Shown here piece by piece: positions 1-9,684 of a stretch of DNA of 32,339 nt (its first letter is position 1; every line of letters starts with the position of its first letter). The notes below the pieces were generated by a model. The model made no database searches, was not told where the DNA came from, and worked only from the letters and a program-made list of their open reading frames with translations. The position numbers and the translations under genes were made by a program. Source of the DNA: Candidatus Iainarchaeum sp. (lineage in GTDB: Archaea > Iainarchaeota > Iainarchaeia > Iainarchaeales > JAFCCJ01); the NCBI GenBank assembly GCA_017610305.1, contig JAFCCJ010000007.1, forward strand, positions 1 through 32,339, read 5' to 3'.

Positions 1-746
1 ACTTTATTCGGGCCTAGTTTTAAAAAATTTGCCGGGGAAAGTTTTGCCTCATTCTCAGGAACTTGTAGAATTTCAAAACCTATCTTTTCTGCAATTGGGT
101 CCAACCGGTCTTTAAATTTCCGGTAATATTGAGGGTCAACAGTTAAAAGTTTTTTTCCTGGAACAGAGTTAATAAACATATCAATGTGGGCATGCCGCGT
201 ATCAAGAGGCAATTTAATAAATTCTATTTTCTTTTGCCGAAGTTTTTCAATGGAAGGGCGCTCCCTCCTGAAAGTGGATTCATCAATAAGGAAAATGCCT
301 TTTGAAACCTGAACAATACGCCCACCTTCTCCCAAATTAGACTGATAGGCATGTCCTTGCTCGTCTTTAAGTTCTGCCCCACGCATGCTCCTCCCCTTTC
401 TTTTCTTGGGGCCGATGACAAATCTCTTGCCGTCTATGTTGGTAAAGTTATCTCTCATCCAACTAGTAGCAGAATAACCTCCTCTGGAATTAACTTTAAA
501 AGCTCGAGCACCATGTTTTTCATACGCGGGTATCATACTACTTTCAAATTCAGGTATAATACGGCCGTTTATACGAGCATTCTTCTCTCCAGTAAAAGGA
601 ACCATTACACGATACCCCAAATCAGATAATTGTTTAACAATGGCAAGTCTTTCCTCATGTACGCCTTCTAAAGGAATAGGTGAAACAAAAATGCCGCCTT
701 TAGATGCTCTTGGTTCTGTAATTTTCTTAAACGTAATTTTTCGCAT
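1..746 (-). CDS. Guanidino-group-modifying enzyme superfamily protein (agmatine/arginine deiminase-like), 3' end cut by window
   Basis: I translated this frame by hand: 248 codons stay open from ATG at 746 to the window edge. Visible motifs fit the deiminase/amidinotransferase superfamily: W96-M-R-D99 (the Trp-Arg-Asp substrate loop), E140-G-G, and H185-A-H187-I-D189 followed by a beta strand, corresponding to the catalytic His-x-Asp. The catalytic Cys of this family lies near the C terminus and would fall outside the window. Members hydrolyse or transfer the guanidino group of arginine, agmatine or methylarginine; the substrate cannot be assigned here. The start lies 19 nt after the stop of the preceding surface-protein gene on the same strand, with a weak GGTG upstream, so co-transcription is possible. 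No signal peptide is seen, so it is probably cytoplasmic. Confidence 0.62.
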   Translation of the reverse strand, partial: MRKITFKKITEPRASKGGIFVSPIPLEGVHEERLAIVKQLSDLGYRVMVPFTGEKNARINGRIIPEFESSMIPAYEKHGARAFKVNSRGGYSATSWMRDNFTNIDGKRFVIGPKKRKGRSMRGAELKDEQGHAYQSNLGEGGRIVQVSKGIFLIDESTFRRERPSIEKLRQKKIEFIKLPLDTRHAHIDMFINSVPGKKLLTVDPQYYRKFKDRLDPIAEKIGFEILQVPENEAKLSPANFLKLGPNK

Positions 747-764
747 ATTAAAACTAAACACCAG

Positions 765-1985
765 CTACTTTTTAGCCCCTTCCAGATCCTTTATTTTCTT
801 GTCAAGCTCATTTATTTTCGCCTGGTATTTTGTCAGGTTCTTTTTGTAGGATGCCGCAGGCATAACCCCTTTGGTGAAATAATCCTCCTGCAGGGACTTG
901 ACAAGATTCATGGTTTTTTCCCGGTCATTCTTCAGCAACCTAACCTTAAGGTTATGTGAAAGCGCCGAATAGGCAAACATGCCCACGGTAACAACAATCA
1001 CAATAATTACAATGAAGTAAATCCAGTTATCCCTTAAGAAACACCCTATTTGGCCGGTCGCAACTATATTTTTGGTTATCTGCCCGGTATTGCCCGCAAT
1101 ATCAGACGCAAAAAACCTAATGGAAACAGAACCAGCATTATCGCAGCTCATAAGATGTTCAGATGAAAACAACCCCTCCCCGATTTCTGCCAATGGAATA
1201 TCCACCCCTGAAATCTCGGCCGTTATCTCCTTGAGATTCTCAATAGGTTTGCCATCGGAATATCTGACCCTGGCCTCAAGGGGAAGGGGCATGCTCAAAT
1301 CATATTCATGGACTTCAGGCTCCAATACCTCAATAATTATCAGCGCCGGTTCTATTTCCACACCCATACTTTGCTCCCCGCCAAAAAGAACATCTCTTTT
1401 CATACTTTGTGCGAGAACAATAAAATCCCAGGATGTTTTTTCAGTGTCAAATGGAATTACCAAACCAACGGAATAAATTCCGCCCCCATTGTTTTTCAGC
1501 TGCAATTTCTCCCCCTCAACACCCCAACTAATTACATTAGCATCAGTAACTGCCTCTCCGGCATCAAGAACCTTTACACTCAAAGTTAAATTCCCGCCCT
1601 TTTTATATTTTCCCGGGCTTGGGCTAAGGAAAGTTATCAGATAAAACGCACCCTCGTTTTTAGGATACATGTAAATAGGGGATTCATCTTCCTCTCCGCT
1701 TTGGGAAACCTTAAGGTCCCATTTGGCTTTTGGATCAAGGAAGCTGGTTTTATAATTTAGAAAATATCTTGAGTTTTTGTTGCAATATATCTTCTCTTCA
1801 TGCACATTTCTTTCTGAAGCGGTAATTGAAACAGTAAGCGCTGTGTCCTTAAGGCATTCTCCGGTTATTGAAATAAATTCCCCCTTCTCATAGCTTGCCT
1901 TATCAGTCTCAACACTAATCGCAAATGCAAACGTCGCAAGCAACACTATCGAAAGAATAAGGACAATTTTTCGCATAAAAATCAC
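765..1985 (-). CDS. Secreted Ig-like surface protein with C-terminal membrane anchor and cytoplasmic tail (short paralog)
   Basis: This 406-aa protein has an N-terminal signal peptide (hydrophobic residues ~6-22), two to three beta-sandwich Ig-like modules, a membrane helix at ~322-345 and a basic cytoplasmic tail ending in a helical motif (Q-x-x-Y-F ... Y ... Y). It matches only the C-terminal half of the two upstream paralogs: its start, with T-D-K-A-S-Y-E-K-G-E, corresponds to the module after their Cys-rich regions, so it lacks the N-terminal domain and Cys repeats. The GTG start at 1985 overlaps the upstream stop by 4 nt (GTGA); ATG at 1976 is an alternative. It is the third gene of a translationally coupled set. 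The function is unknown; a structural or adhesive surface role is inferred. Confidence 0.75.
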   Translation of the reverse strand: MIFMRKIVLILSIVLLATFAFAISVETDKASYEKGEFISITGECLKDTALTVSITASERNVHEEKIYCNKNSRYFLNYKTSFLDPKAKWDLKVSQSGEEDESPIYMYPKNEGAFYLITFLSPSPGKYKKGGNLTLSVKVLDAGEAVTDANVISWGVEGEKLQLKNNGGGIYSVGLVIPFDTEKTSWDFIVLAQSMKRDVLFGGEQSMGVEIEPALIIIEVLEPEVHEYDLSMPLPLEARVRYSDGKPIENLKEITAEISGVDIPLAEIGEGLFSSEHLMSCDNAGSVSIRFFASDIAGNTGQITKNIVATGQIGCFLRDNWIYFIVIIVIVVTVGMFAYSALSHNLKVRLLKNDREKTMNLVKSLQEDYFTKGVMPAASYKKNLTKYQAKINELDKKIKDLEGAKK

Positions 1986-4699
1986 GTTTCTAAATCTTTT
2001 AATTCACTCTCATATTTAAGCATTATCTTATCATATTCCCCGCGGTTAATGCTCCCCTCCTTGAAATATGCGGTCTGAATTTTTTTAATTTCCATCATGA
2101 CCTCCGTTTTCCGGTCTTTCTTGCCGGCCTTGTTTTTTTGGCGGATAAGGAACACAACAATTATTAGTGTCGCCCCCAAAATAATAATCAGATTTTCCTG
2201 CAATAGGTAAATAGGCGAAATCCCGCTGGAACTAAATTCCACCTCCTTTTCCACAGAATTCCCGAATAAATCATGGACACTTATCGAATAAACAAAGTCA
2301 TTGTTTGAGCTGACTCTGTATTCTCCAATGAATTCCCCAGGCCCTGCATGCCCCAGCCTTTGCATCGCAATAAACTCCTCCCCGACAGTTGCCTCAATAA
2401 ATGCCTCTTCGACAGGCCTGTTTCCCGAATAATTCAACCTAATATGGAATTTTATGAGGTCCCCTATGGCGAAATTACGCTGTTTTGGCTCTAGAATATC
2501 AATTAGGAGATCGGATTCAAGAATCTCTGCCTCAAAGGATTTATCCCCCCCAAAGAGCTCATCCCCAATGATTTTTAATGCCGAAATAACATATCTTTGC
2601 TTTCCAAGTTCTGCATCTATCTCCACCGGAACCATGGAGGAATAGCCTCCCCCTTCTTCAACAAAACTTATCAAATTATTTGATGCCGTAAGTATCTTGA
2701 CATCCGCCCCCTCAATCTTCTCCCCGGATTCATCAATAATCTCCAAAAACAATGCAATTGATTCTCCGCGATAGTATCTTTCCTTCGGGATTTCCATAAA
2801 ATTTATTTCCACAATATTCAAAATCGAAGGGGCCACAAAACTTATTTTCTGTTCTGCATGGCCCTTGTTGCCCTTGGCATCCTTAGCATCTGCAGAAATA
2901 AGCCAGTTTCCTGACGGGTCTGAAAAGTTGCTCTTATAAATTATCTCAAAAAAACCATCATCATCAGAATAAATTCTTTCCCCATAAATTATCTGCCCAT
3001 CTAAAGCAATTTCTATGTCAACACCGGTTTTTATGCCAACCCCGCCCTTTTTTACAAATCCCTTCAAAGTTATTTCCTCTCCGACAGAATAAGTATCTTT
3101 AACAGCCCTCATTTCCAGGGAAAGAGTTGATGCAACAACAACTTCTTTTGACACATAAATCTTATCTGAGTCTTTTGAAACAGTTATGATAATTGGTTTC
3201 ACCCCCCCTGAAACATCCCCTGAAACAAAAATTGTATTGCCATAAATCCCGTCATTTATGGACTTGTCATTATGTTCGCCATCATCCAGAAGAGTCACTT
3301 CGCCAAAAAAGCCCTTTGCCACAACATCCGCCCCGAGAACGGTGACATTCCCGTCCAACAACTGCAGATTGAGAACAGGCTCACTCCCCAAAAGAAAAAA
3401 ATCCCCTGCCTGGGGAGCAATGACCTCAGCACTAAAAGGGGTTGCGCAATCAAGGGTGCAACTTTCCTCAGATTCTGCCGCTTCACATATGCCGTTTCCG
3501 CAACATTCAGCCTCAACCACATTTTCACAAACAAGGCCACTGCACTGCAGTTCCCCGCAAGTAGACCATTTTCCCTCACAACTCCCGCAATCGCCTGGGC
3601 AACTGCATCTTGTTTCATCCCCATCACAGGTTCCATCTCCGCAGCTTGATGAACTCCAACACACCGCATCGCATTCCCCCCCATCAACACAAATATCCGC
3701 AGTTCCTGAATCCCCATCATCACAATCTGCGCTTTTTGAGCATTCAGGCGCACACAATTTGTTTTCGCATTCCGACATGCAGGTTCCCGCAAAAAGGCAA
3801 CTATCTGCTGTAAAGGGATTGCTGTCCAAACAATCCTCATTGCTGTTGCAGGCAACTAGGCAGCTCTCGGCGGAGCAGTAAGCATCGCATTCCCCTGCAT
3901 TAATGCATTGGTTTGCGGTCAATGCGCTTCCATCATCACAATCGCTATTGAATTTACATTCGGTTTTGCACTCAATGTTTGAGCAGCTTGCATCACAGCT
4001 GCCAATATTCAGGCACACATCCTCGGTTAACGGATCATCATCATCACAATCCTCATCTGTGCCGCAATTAATGCTCTCTCCGCAAAGATTGAACTGAATT
4101 ATCCCCGCGCTCCTTACATTGTATGCGGTAAATGTCCGCCCTTCTGAGGTTTCCCACACAGTATTTATGCCATCGCCGCCCTCATCCAGATACAGCTTTG
4201 CCCTTCCCCCGCCATTTATCGAATTGTATTTTAGCACAATCTTAAGTTTGTGCCTTGCCTCAATCAAGGCAGACACCGGAAGTTCGGCAAAAGATTCCTT
4301 CTCGGAATTATTGGGAAAGGCAACCCAGTCAGATTCAACAAGCAATTCCTCGGTGCTGTTCAAAGCATCAAGTTCATATAACGCCCATTTCCATGAACCG
4401 GAATCATTTGAAATTCCCATATCTGAAAACCAGACATAAACCCTGCCGGAAATCAGGAGACTCTGGGAAAAACTGCTCGAATACCATCTCGCCCATTCAT
4501 ATTCCCCGATTTTAGTATTTACTGAAAGATCGGCCTTGGCAGAACCCGCATTTGGCGGGGAGCTGTTCATCGAATAATAAGGCGCCTCAGGCGATGTTTT
4601 TGTGCCCCTTAACCAGAAAACATTTACCGATGCAGATGCATAGGATGACAACATGAGAATGGCAATCAAAATAACAAACCAGAGAGGGTTAATTCTCAT
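1982..4699 (-). CDS. Large Cys-rich repeat surface protein with membrane anchor (four repeats)
   Basis: This 905-aa secreted protein has a signal peptide at ~1-23, then an N-terminal beta-rich domain (~24-205) shared with the 1016-aa paralog. Four ~36-aa Cys/Asp-rich repeats follow, with D-C-D-D-like cores near residues 217, 253, 289 and 325. Next come a CGDGTCDGDET...CPGDCGSC module (~353-374) and a second CGNGIC module (~400). A 'DDGEHND...DGIYGN' module (~472-490) and several Ig-like modules lead to a membrane helix near 845-865 and a cytoplasmic helical tail. The Asp-rich loops beside the cysteines look suited to divalent-metal binding, with disulfides expected (inference). The ATG overlaps the upstream TGA by one base, so translation is coupled. 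It is probably a cell-surface adhesin or envelope structural protein; I recognise no enzymatic motif. Confidence 0.8.
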   Translation of the reverse strand: MRINPLWFVILIAILMLSSYASASVNVFWLRGTKTSPEAPYYSMNSSPPNAGSAKADLSVNTKIGEYEWARWYSSSFSQSLLISGRVYVWFSDMGISNDSGSWKWALYELDALNSTEELLVESDWVAFPNNSEKESFAELPVSALIEARHKLKIVLKYNSINGGGRAKLYLDEGGDGINTVWETSEGRTFTAYNVRSAGIIQFNLCGESINCGTDEDCDDDDPLTEDVCLNIGSCDASCSNIECKTECKFNSDCDDGSALTANQCINAGECDAYCSAESCLVACNSNEDCLDSNPFTADSCLFAGTCMSECENKLCAPECSKSADCDDGDSGTADICVDGGECDAVCWSSSSCGDGTCDGDETRCSCPGDCGSCEGKWSTCGELQCSGLVCENVVEAECCGNGICEAAESEESCTLDCATPFSAEVIAPQAGDFFLLGSEPVLNLQLLDGNVTVLGADVVAKGFFGEVTLLDDGEHNDKSINDGIYGNTIFVSGDVSGGVKPIIITVSKDSDKIYVSKEVVVASTLSLEMRAVKDTYSVGEEITLKGFVKKGGVGIKTGVDIEIALDGQIIYGERIYSDDDGFFEIIYKSNFSDPSGNWLISADAKDAKGNKGHAEQKISFVAPSILNIVEINFMEIPKERYYRGESIALFLEIIDESGEKIEGADVKILTASNNLISFVEEGGGYSSMVPVEIDAELGKQRYVISALKIIGDELFGGDKSFEAEILESDLLIDILEPKQRNFAIGDLIKFHIRLNYSGNRPVEEAFIEATVGEEFIAMQRLGHAGPGEFIGEYRVSSNNDFVYSISVHDLFGNSVEKEVEFSSSGISPIYLLQENLIIILGATLIIVVFLIRQKNKAGKKDRKTEVMMEIKKIQTAYFKEGSINRGEYDKIMLKYESELKDLET

Positions 4700-7600
4700 C
4701 AGATATCTTCCCCTAGAAACTTGAACTTAATGTCCAGATTGAAAGGCTTGTGCCTTTGCAGGAAAGAAAGGTTCTTTTTCAAGTCCTCAATCTCAGTTTC
4801 ATAATCCATTATCAGCGAATTATAGTTGCGCTTGTCCATGGTGGCATCCTTGAAATACTGGGTTTGCGCATCTTTTATCAGTGCAATTATCTCTCTCGCT
4901 CTTTTCTTCATGAAGAAAACCTTCCTGAAATAGTTAAGGTAGATAAATGCCACAAATGCCACAACCACCCCCACAACAGCAAGAATAATTGCAGGGAGGT
5001 AAAACTCCCTCACATAATGCCATATCGAAATTCCTGAAACTTCCAGCCCAATACTTCCTGCCTGTGAGCGGTTTCCATGCTCATCAATGGCGGAGAATTC
5101 CAGGAGTATATTCCCCGAATCCGATTCCTCAATTAAATATGTTCCTGCATAAACCCCGTTTTCTATAGACCTAAGCACAACTGACTTACCATTTACATTT
5201 GCATCTACTGTGCTTTTTGTCACCGGCTCATCATTGGGGTAAGTGAGCCTAATCTTAATCAGCAGATCCTCCCCAATTTGGTAATGGGTGGTGCTTGGCT
5301 CAAGCAGTTTGTAAAGTATTTCAATAGCCATCACATCTATTGAGGTTTCAGTTCCCCCGCCATGTGTTGTGGCTCCGTCCACTTTTAGGGCAATAACCTT
5401 GAATGTGTGCGTCCCGATTTCGGAGTCAAATTCAATAGGAACTGCCCCCATATATTTGCCGCCATCAATCTCCCTGAAATCTATTTTTTCGCCACTTGGG
5501 CTAATTGTTGAAACCGAGGCATCAGTTATAAGGGTGCCTCCCTTGTCCTTAACAGTTGCAATTAATTCAACACTTTCCCCCCTGCGATATGTTGTTTTGT
5601 TCAGGTCTTCCAATTCGACCTCGAGAAAAGAGGTGATGTCTGGCGAGGCGAACTCAACGTCCTTTTGTATAAATCCAAAGTTTCCATTTTGGTCAGAGCT
5701 GTAAACAGTTATTGACCAGGTTCCTGAACTATCGAGGAAACTGCTATGATAGTCAAATTCATACCTTCCATCTACTAAGGAGGTAAGCTGTTTCTTGTAA
5801 AGTAACCGCCCACCGGCAATAATATTAACATCCAACCAGTTCTCAAATGGCGAATCTTTCCTTTTCAGAAAACCAAAAACCTCAATTACATCCCCAACAT
5901 TGTATCTTTCCTTGCTTGTGGTGAGTGTAAGGTTAAGGCGGGGTGAAACAAAATAAGTTTCAACAAGCAAGCCATCCCTGTCTAAAAATTCCGCCTCAAT
6001 TGTTACAGGATAGCTCCCCTCCTTCACATTATCAAGAACAGTAAATGAATTTGCATAAATATTGTCCCTGGAGATTCCATCATCATGTTCCCCGTCATTA
6101 AACAGGGGAAACTCCCCAAAAAATCCTTTTGCAATTACTTTTGCATTTGTGACCTCGAGATCGTCAGCAGTCACAGAAACTTTTATGGTTACATTCTCGG
6201 CCCTAATAATCGGTGAATTTGTGGGAGATTCAATGGCGGTTATTTTAACAACCCTTGGCTTACAATCGGTTGCGCAATTTGAATAATCCTCCCCGCTCTC
6301 ACACACGTCATTTCCACAACATCCAAATGTCTTAATAATTTTGCAGGAATGCCTGTCGCAGCCATAGTCAGTACATGTTCCTGAAGTGTTTCCTGTACAG
6401 CTCCCGCAATCGCCTGGGCAATTGCATTTGGTTTCATCCTCATCACAGCTTCCATTCCCGCAGGTTGTTGAATTCCAACACACGGCATTGCACCTTCCCA
6501 GCCCAACACAAACATCCGCCGTTCCTGAATCCCCATCACCACAATCCGAATCAGAGGAGCATATAGTTGAACATGTATTGTTTGAGCATAAAGCCCCACA
6601 TTGCCCCGCATTCTTACACACGTCATTGGTTAGCAAAACACCATCATCACAATCGGAATTGCTATAACATGAAATATTGCATACTGAGTAAGAACAGGAA
6701 GAACCACATTCCCCTGCATTGATACAGCTGTCAGTGGTTAAAGGATTCCCGTCACCACATTCGGCATCTGATCCGCATCCAATAACACATTCGCTTGAGT
6801 TGGAACAGCTTGCCTGGCAGCTCCCTGCATTATAGCAGGTATCCATTGTTCCGGGATTTTCATCATCACAATCACTGTCCTCGCTGCAGCTAACGGTGCA
6901 GGCCGAATTTATGCAACTGGAATCAATAGTTCCCGCACCAACACAAGTGTCGGTAGTCAATGAATTACTGTCATCACACTCCGCATCATTGTTGCAGGTT
7001 ATCACTGAATTCTCATTGGTACAATATGCCGAACAAACATCCGCATCATGGCAGATATCGATTGTAAATGGATTTTCATCATCACAATCAGTATTGATTG
7101 AGCAAGGGGCACTGCTGCACATATCAGCTGCAGAAATTATGGTGCTTCTTATGTGCTCAATATTGTAAGTATTTCCGTGAGGGTCATTAAAAGAGAATGA
7201 ACTATCCCCGTCATATTCATCAACCTTTAATTCAATCCTGCCGGAAGAAGAGCTGGCAGAGTATTCAATTACTCCCTTTATCCTGTGGCTTGACTCAAGT
7301 AAATAAGGTGTTTCAATCTCGCTCTGCAATAAAAGGTCAGAGAAGCTCTCGGGGATATCAATCAAATCACTTTCCATTATTTTTGTACTCTCCCCGCTGG
7401 TTGGATTAAAATCATAAACTAAAAATCTTATCTGCGCAGAATCATTTGTTGAGGATATCCTTGAAATCCATGCCCAACCGGTTCCGGATATTATCTGGTT
7501 TTCCACCAATGGAAAGCTGTACCATCTCCCAAGTTCATATGTTCCTGAACTAACATTTGTGCTCAGGTCGGTTATGGCAGAACCCGCATCAGGCGCAATA

Positions 7601-7749
7601 AACGAAGATTCATAGTATGTATCTCCCTCAATAAGGATTGAGTAATCCGACCCCCGCCCATAGGCAACTATGTCGGTAGCAGATGCATTAATAGCTAAAA
7701 GCAGAATCGCAAACCCGGCCAGAATCTTAACACAGTTATTCCTGAACAT
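4699..7749 (-). CDS. Large Cys-rich repeat surface protein with membrane anchor (six repeats)
   Basis: This 1016-aa secreted protein is the first gene of the three-paralog set. It has a signal peptide (~1-24) and an N-terminal domain (~25-205) alignable with the downstream paralog, for example A-G-S-A-x-x-D-L-S and R-W-Y-S. Six ~36-aa Cys/Asp repeats have cores near residues 222, 258, 294, 331, 367 and 403. A CGNGSC...CPGDCGSC module (~431-451) and a second CCGNDVC module follow. Then come an 'NDGEHDDG...DNIYAN' module, Ig-like modules, a membrane helix at ~920-945 and a tail with the Q-T-Q-Y-F...Y...Y helix, extended by ~20 residues. A TATA box about 30 nt upstream of the ATG points to its own promoter. 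It has many N-x-S/T sequons, consistent with glycosylation (inference). The exact role is unknown. Confidence 0.8.
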   Translation of the reverse strand: MFRNNCVKILAGFAILLLAINASATDIVAYGRGSDYSILIEGDTYYESSFIAPDAGSAITDLSTNVSSGTYELGRWYSFPLVENQIISGTGWAWISRISSTNDSAQIRFLVYDFNPTSGESTKIMESDLIDIPESFSDLLLQSEIETPYLLESSHRIKGVIEYSASSSSGRIELKVDEYDGDSSFSFNDPHGNTYNIEHIRSTIISAADMCSSAPCSINTDCDDENPFTIDICHDADVCSAYCTNENSVITCNNDAECDDSNSLTTDTCVGAGTIDSSCINSACTVSCSEDSDCDDENPGTMDTCYNAGSCQASCSNSSECVIGCGSDAECGDGNPLTTDSCINAGECGSSCSYSVCNISCYSNSDCDDGVLLTNDVCKNAGQCGALCSNNTCSTICSSDSDCGDGDSGTADVCVGLGRCNAVCWNSTTCGNGSCDEDETKCNCPGDCGSCTGNTSGTCTDYGCDRHSCKIIKTFGCCGNDVCESGEDYSNCATDCKPRVVKITAIESPTNSPIIRAENVTIKVSVTADDLEVTNAKVIAKGFFGEFPLFNDGEHDDGISRDNIYANSFTVLDNVKEGSYPVTIEAEFLDRDGLLVETYFVSPRLNLTLTTSKERYNVGDVIEVFGFLKRKDSPFENWLDVNIIAGGRLLYKKQLTSLVDGRYEFDYHSSFLDSSGTWSITVYSSDQNGNFGFIQKDVEFASPDITSFLEVELEDLNKTTYRRGESVELIATVKDKGGTLITDASVSTISPSGEKIDFREIDGGKYMGAVPIEFDSEIGTHTFKVIALKVDGATTHGGGTETSIDVMAIEILYKLLEPSTTHYQIGEDLLIKIRLTYPNDEPVTKSTVDANVNGKSVVLRSIENGVYAGTYLIEESDSGNILLEFSAIDEHGNRSQAGSIGLEVSGISIWHYVREFYLPAIILAVVGVVVAFVAFIYLNYFRKVFFMKKRAREIIALIKDAQTQYFKDATMDKRNYNSLIMDYETEIEDLKKNLSFLQRHKPFNLDIKFKFLGEDI

Positions 7750-7774
7750 TTTATCCTATATAGTATGTTTTTGT

Positions 7775-7783
7775 GTTTAAATT
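7775..7783 (-). promoter_or_regulatory. TATA box for the surface-protein operon
   Basis: On the minus strand this reads AATTTAAAC, centred about 30 nt upstream of the ATG at 7749. The predicted transcription start (~7753) would leave a very short or no leader. A purine-rich GGAAAAG stretch just upstream could be a BRE. Confidence 0.5.
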
Positions 7784-7813
7784 ACTTTTCCAGTAGTAGA
7801 AACAGAGCATCAT

Positions 7814-9190
7814 CTAAAACTTAATTTCTTTGAATTTCTTCAGCTCAGATTCCATAATTCCCCTAATCTCTTCAAGCCTTTCCTCAGATTTAGCCTCATA
7901 CCTTACAATAATTTTCGGCTGTGTATTTGAGGCCCTAACCAAACCCCAGCCATCTCCAAAAAGAACTCTCGCACCATCAATATCAATAACCTCGTGCTTT
8001 TCCTTAAAAATTTCCCTTAACTTTTCAACAACCTTAAATTTCACATCATCGGCACAATCAAGCCTTATCTCAGGGCTGGAGTAATATTTCGGCATTTCCC
8101 CGATTATTTCCCCCAAATTCCTTTCACTTCCGGAAAGAATCTGCAATAACCTTGCGCCGGAATAAATTGCATCATCAAACCCAAACCAATTATCTGCAAA
8201 AAACATGTGCCCTGACATTTCCCCCGCCAGTTTTGCCTCGATTTCCTTCATCTTGGCCTTTATCAGCGAATGCCCGGTTTTATACATCAATGGCTTCCCA
8301 CCCAGTCTTTCAATTTCCTCAGGAAGCAGCTGGCTGCATTTGACCTCAAAAACTATGGTGGCGCCAGGATTATTCTTCAGTACTTCTCTGCTGTAAAGCG
8401 CCAGCAGTTTATCCCCCCAGACAATTTCCCCCTTTGCGGTAACAACACCAATCCTGTCACCATCACCATCAATCCCTATCCCCAAATCCGCATTTTCCTT
8501 TTTCACCCTGGCGATCAAATCCTGCATCAGTTTCTCTTGAGTAGGGTCAGGCAAATGGTTGGGGAATGAACCATCCATCTCACAGTAAAGGGGAACAATC
8601 TCTGCACCAATTTCCCCCAAAACCTTTACGGCCATTGGCCCCGCAGTTCCATTCCCACAATCAAGAACAACCTTTAATTTCTTTTTCAACTTAATTCGTT
8701 TTTTTATTTCCCCAACATATTCTTCGTCAACATTTTTCTCGCTCAGCTTGCCATCACCCGAAGGAAATTCGCCCTCCTCAATAATCTTTCGAATTTCCTG
8801 AATCTGTTCCCCAAAAAGTGCATCCTTCTTGTTCAGTAATTTAAAACCATTAAATTCTGGCGGATTATGCGAGGCGGTAACCATCACCCCGCCATCAACA
8901 TCCAATGTGTTCACGGCATAATACAAAACAGGTGTCGGCACCAAACCAACATCAACAACATCCAAACCTGTTGAAATAATCCCATCAATTAAATTTTTGG
9001 AAATCCTTTCACTGCTGGGCCTGTTGTCCCTCCCAATGGCAATCTCCTTTCCGCCATTATTAATTATGTAGAAGCCAAAGGCCTTTCCCAGCGCAGTCAC
9101 AAGCTCAGGATTAAGTTCTCCCTCAGCCAAACCGCGAATATCATACTCCCTAAAAATTTCAGAATTAAAATTCAAAATTATCACACTCAC
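7814..9190 (-). CDS. Phosphomannomutase/phosphoglucomutase (alpha-D-phosphohexomutase family)
   Basis: This 458-aa protein has typical family length and all four signature sites. They are the phosphoserine loop T105-A-S107-H-N-P-P, the Mg2+ loop D241-G-D-G-D245-R, the sugar-recognition loop G323-E-M-S-G-H328, and a C-terminal phosphate-binding R-x-S-N-T-Q-P. It interconverts hexose 6- and 1-phosphates (mannose, glucose, or possibly glucosamine) in the cytoplasm, feeding nucleotide-sugar synthesis. The GTG start at 9190 overlaps the upstream stop as GTGA; GTG at 9184 is an alternative. It sits between an unknown gene and secreted proteins rich in glycosylation sequons, which fits a role in glycan precursor supply, though substrate preference cannot be read from sequence. 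Confidence 0.9.
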   Translation of the reverse strand: MSVIILNFNSEIFREYDIRGLAEGELNPELVTALGKAFGFYIINNGGKEIAIGRDNRPSSERISKNLIDGIISTGLDVVDVGLVPTPVLYYAVNTLDVDGGVMVTASHNPPEFNGFKLLNKKDALFGEQIQEIRKIIEEGEFPSGDGKLSEKNVDEEYVGEIKKRIKLKKKLKVVLDCGNGTAGPMAVKVLGEIGAEIVPLYCEMDGSFPNHLPDPTQEKLMQDLIARVKKENADLGIGIDGDGDRIGVVTAKGEIVWGDKLLALYSREVLKNNPGATIVFEVKCSQLLPEEIERLGGKPLMYKTGHSLIKAKMKEIEAKLAGEMSGHMFFADNWFGFDDAIYSGARLLQILSGSERNLGEIIGEMPKYYSSPEIRLDCADDVKFKVVEKLREIFKEKHEVIDIDGARVLFGDGWGLVRASNTQPKIIVRYEAKSEERLEEIRGIMESELKKFKEIKF

Positions 9191-9609
9191 TCTTTGAAAA
9201 CAAGTTGCCCGGTTTCTGCAGTTTTCTTAACATCAACACCCATTTCACCTAATTTTCGAATTCTGTCAACAACAATCTGATAGTCGGTACCAGCACCAGA
9301 TTTCACCAATTCTTCAGGACTTTTTAATATCTTTTCCATATCTTTATGTTCAGAACTTTCGGATTTTTTAGAATTTATAAATGTTTTCATATATAGTTCC
9401 CCAAATCTTTTGCCCTCATTTGTTCGCCATTCTTCATCAAAAAACTTAACAAGATTATTACAATATCCAACAATATCCTTTACCTTTCCTTGAGCACTGG
9501 GTTTAAACCTAAACAAAGGGGCACCCAGAAGTTTTTTGTGCAGATCATCCACCCTCTCACGATGTTTTGGGTTTCCTCCAGGTAAATGTCCCCTACGTCG
9601 TTCCATCAT
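9187..9609 (-). CDS. Hypothetical soluble protein upstream of the hexose-phosphate mutase
   Basis: I do not recognise this protein. It is ~140 aa, charged and predicted helical, with no signal peptide or membrane segment. It begins with a basic stretch (M-E-R-R-R-G-H-L-P-G-G-N-P-K-H-R-E-R) and ends in a K/E-rich segment. The start is uncertain: ATG at 9609 or 9606 is chosen here, while an in-frame TTG at 9633 would add eight residues; no convincing Shine-Dalgarno decides it. Its stop overlaps the mutase start by 4 nt, so the two are translated together. Upstream lies the hairpin-rich non-coding region, which may be its leader. Confidence 0.6.
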   Translation of the reverse strand: MMERRRGHLPGGNPKHRERVDDLHKKLLGAPLFRFKPSAQGKVKDIVGYCNNLVKFFDEEWRTNEGKRFGELYMKTFINSKKSESSEHKDMEKILKSPEELVKSGAGTDYQIVVDRIRKLGEMGVDVKKTAETGQLVFKE

Positions 9610-9684
9610 CCCTGCCAAGTAATCACCAATCAAAATAAGTCACAAGAAGTTAATAAAACTAAGGTCAAGCCCAGAATAAAAAAT

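Noticed and set aside
3258-3881. Long plus-strand and second minus-strand frames over the Cys-rich repeats
   Set aside because: These are shadows of the repeat-coding sequence; the annotated frame has a signal peptide, domains and membrane anchor.
4040-7120. Regularly spaced repeats that could suggest a CRISPR-like array
   Set aside because: The ~108-nt periodicity is the coding of 36-aa protein repeats, with diverged sequence and no spacer-repeat pattern.
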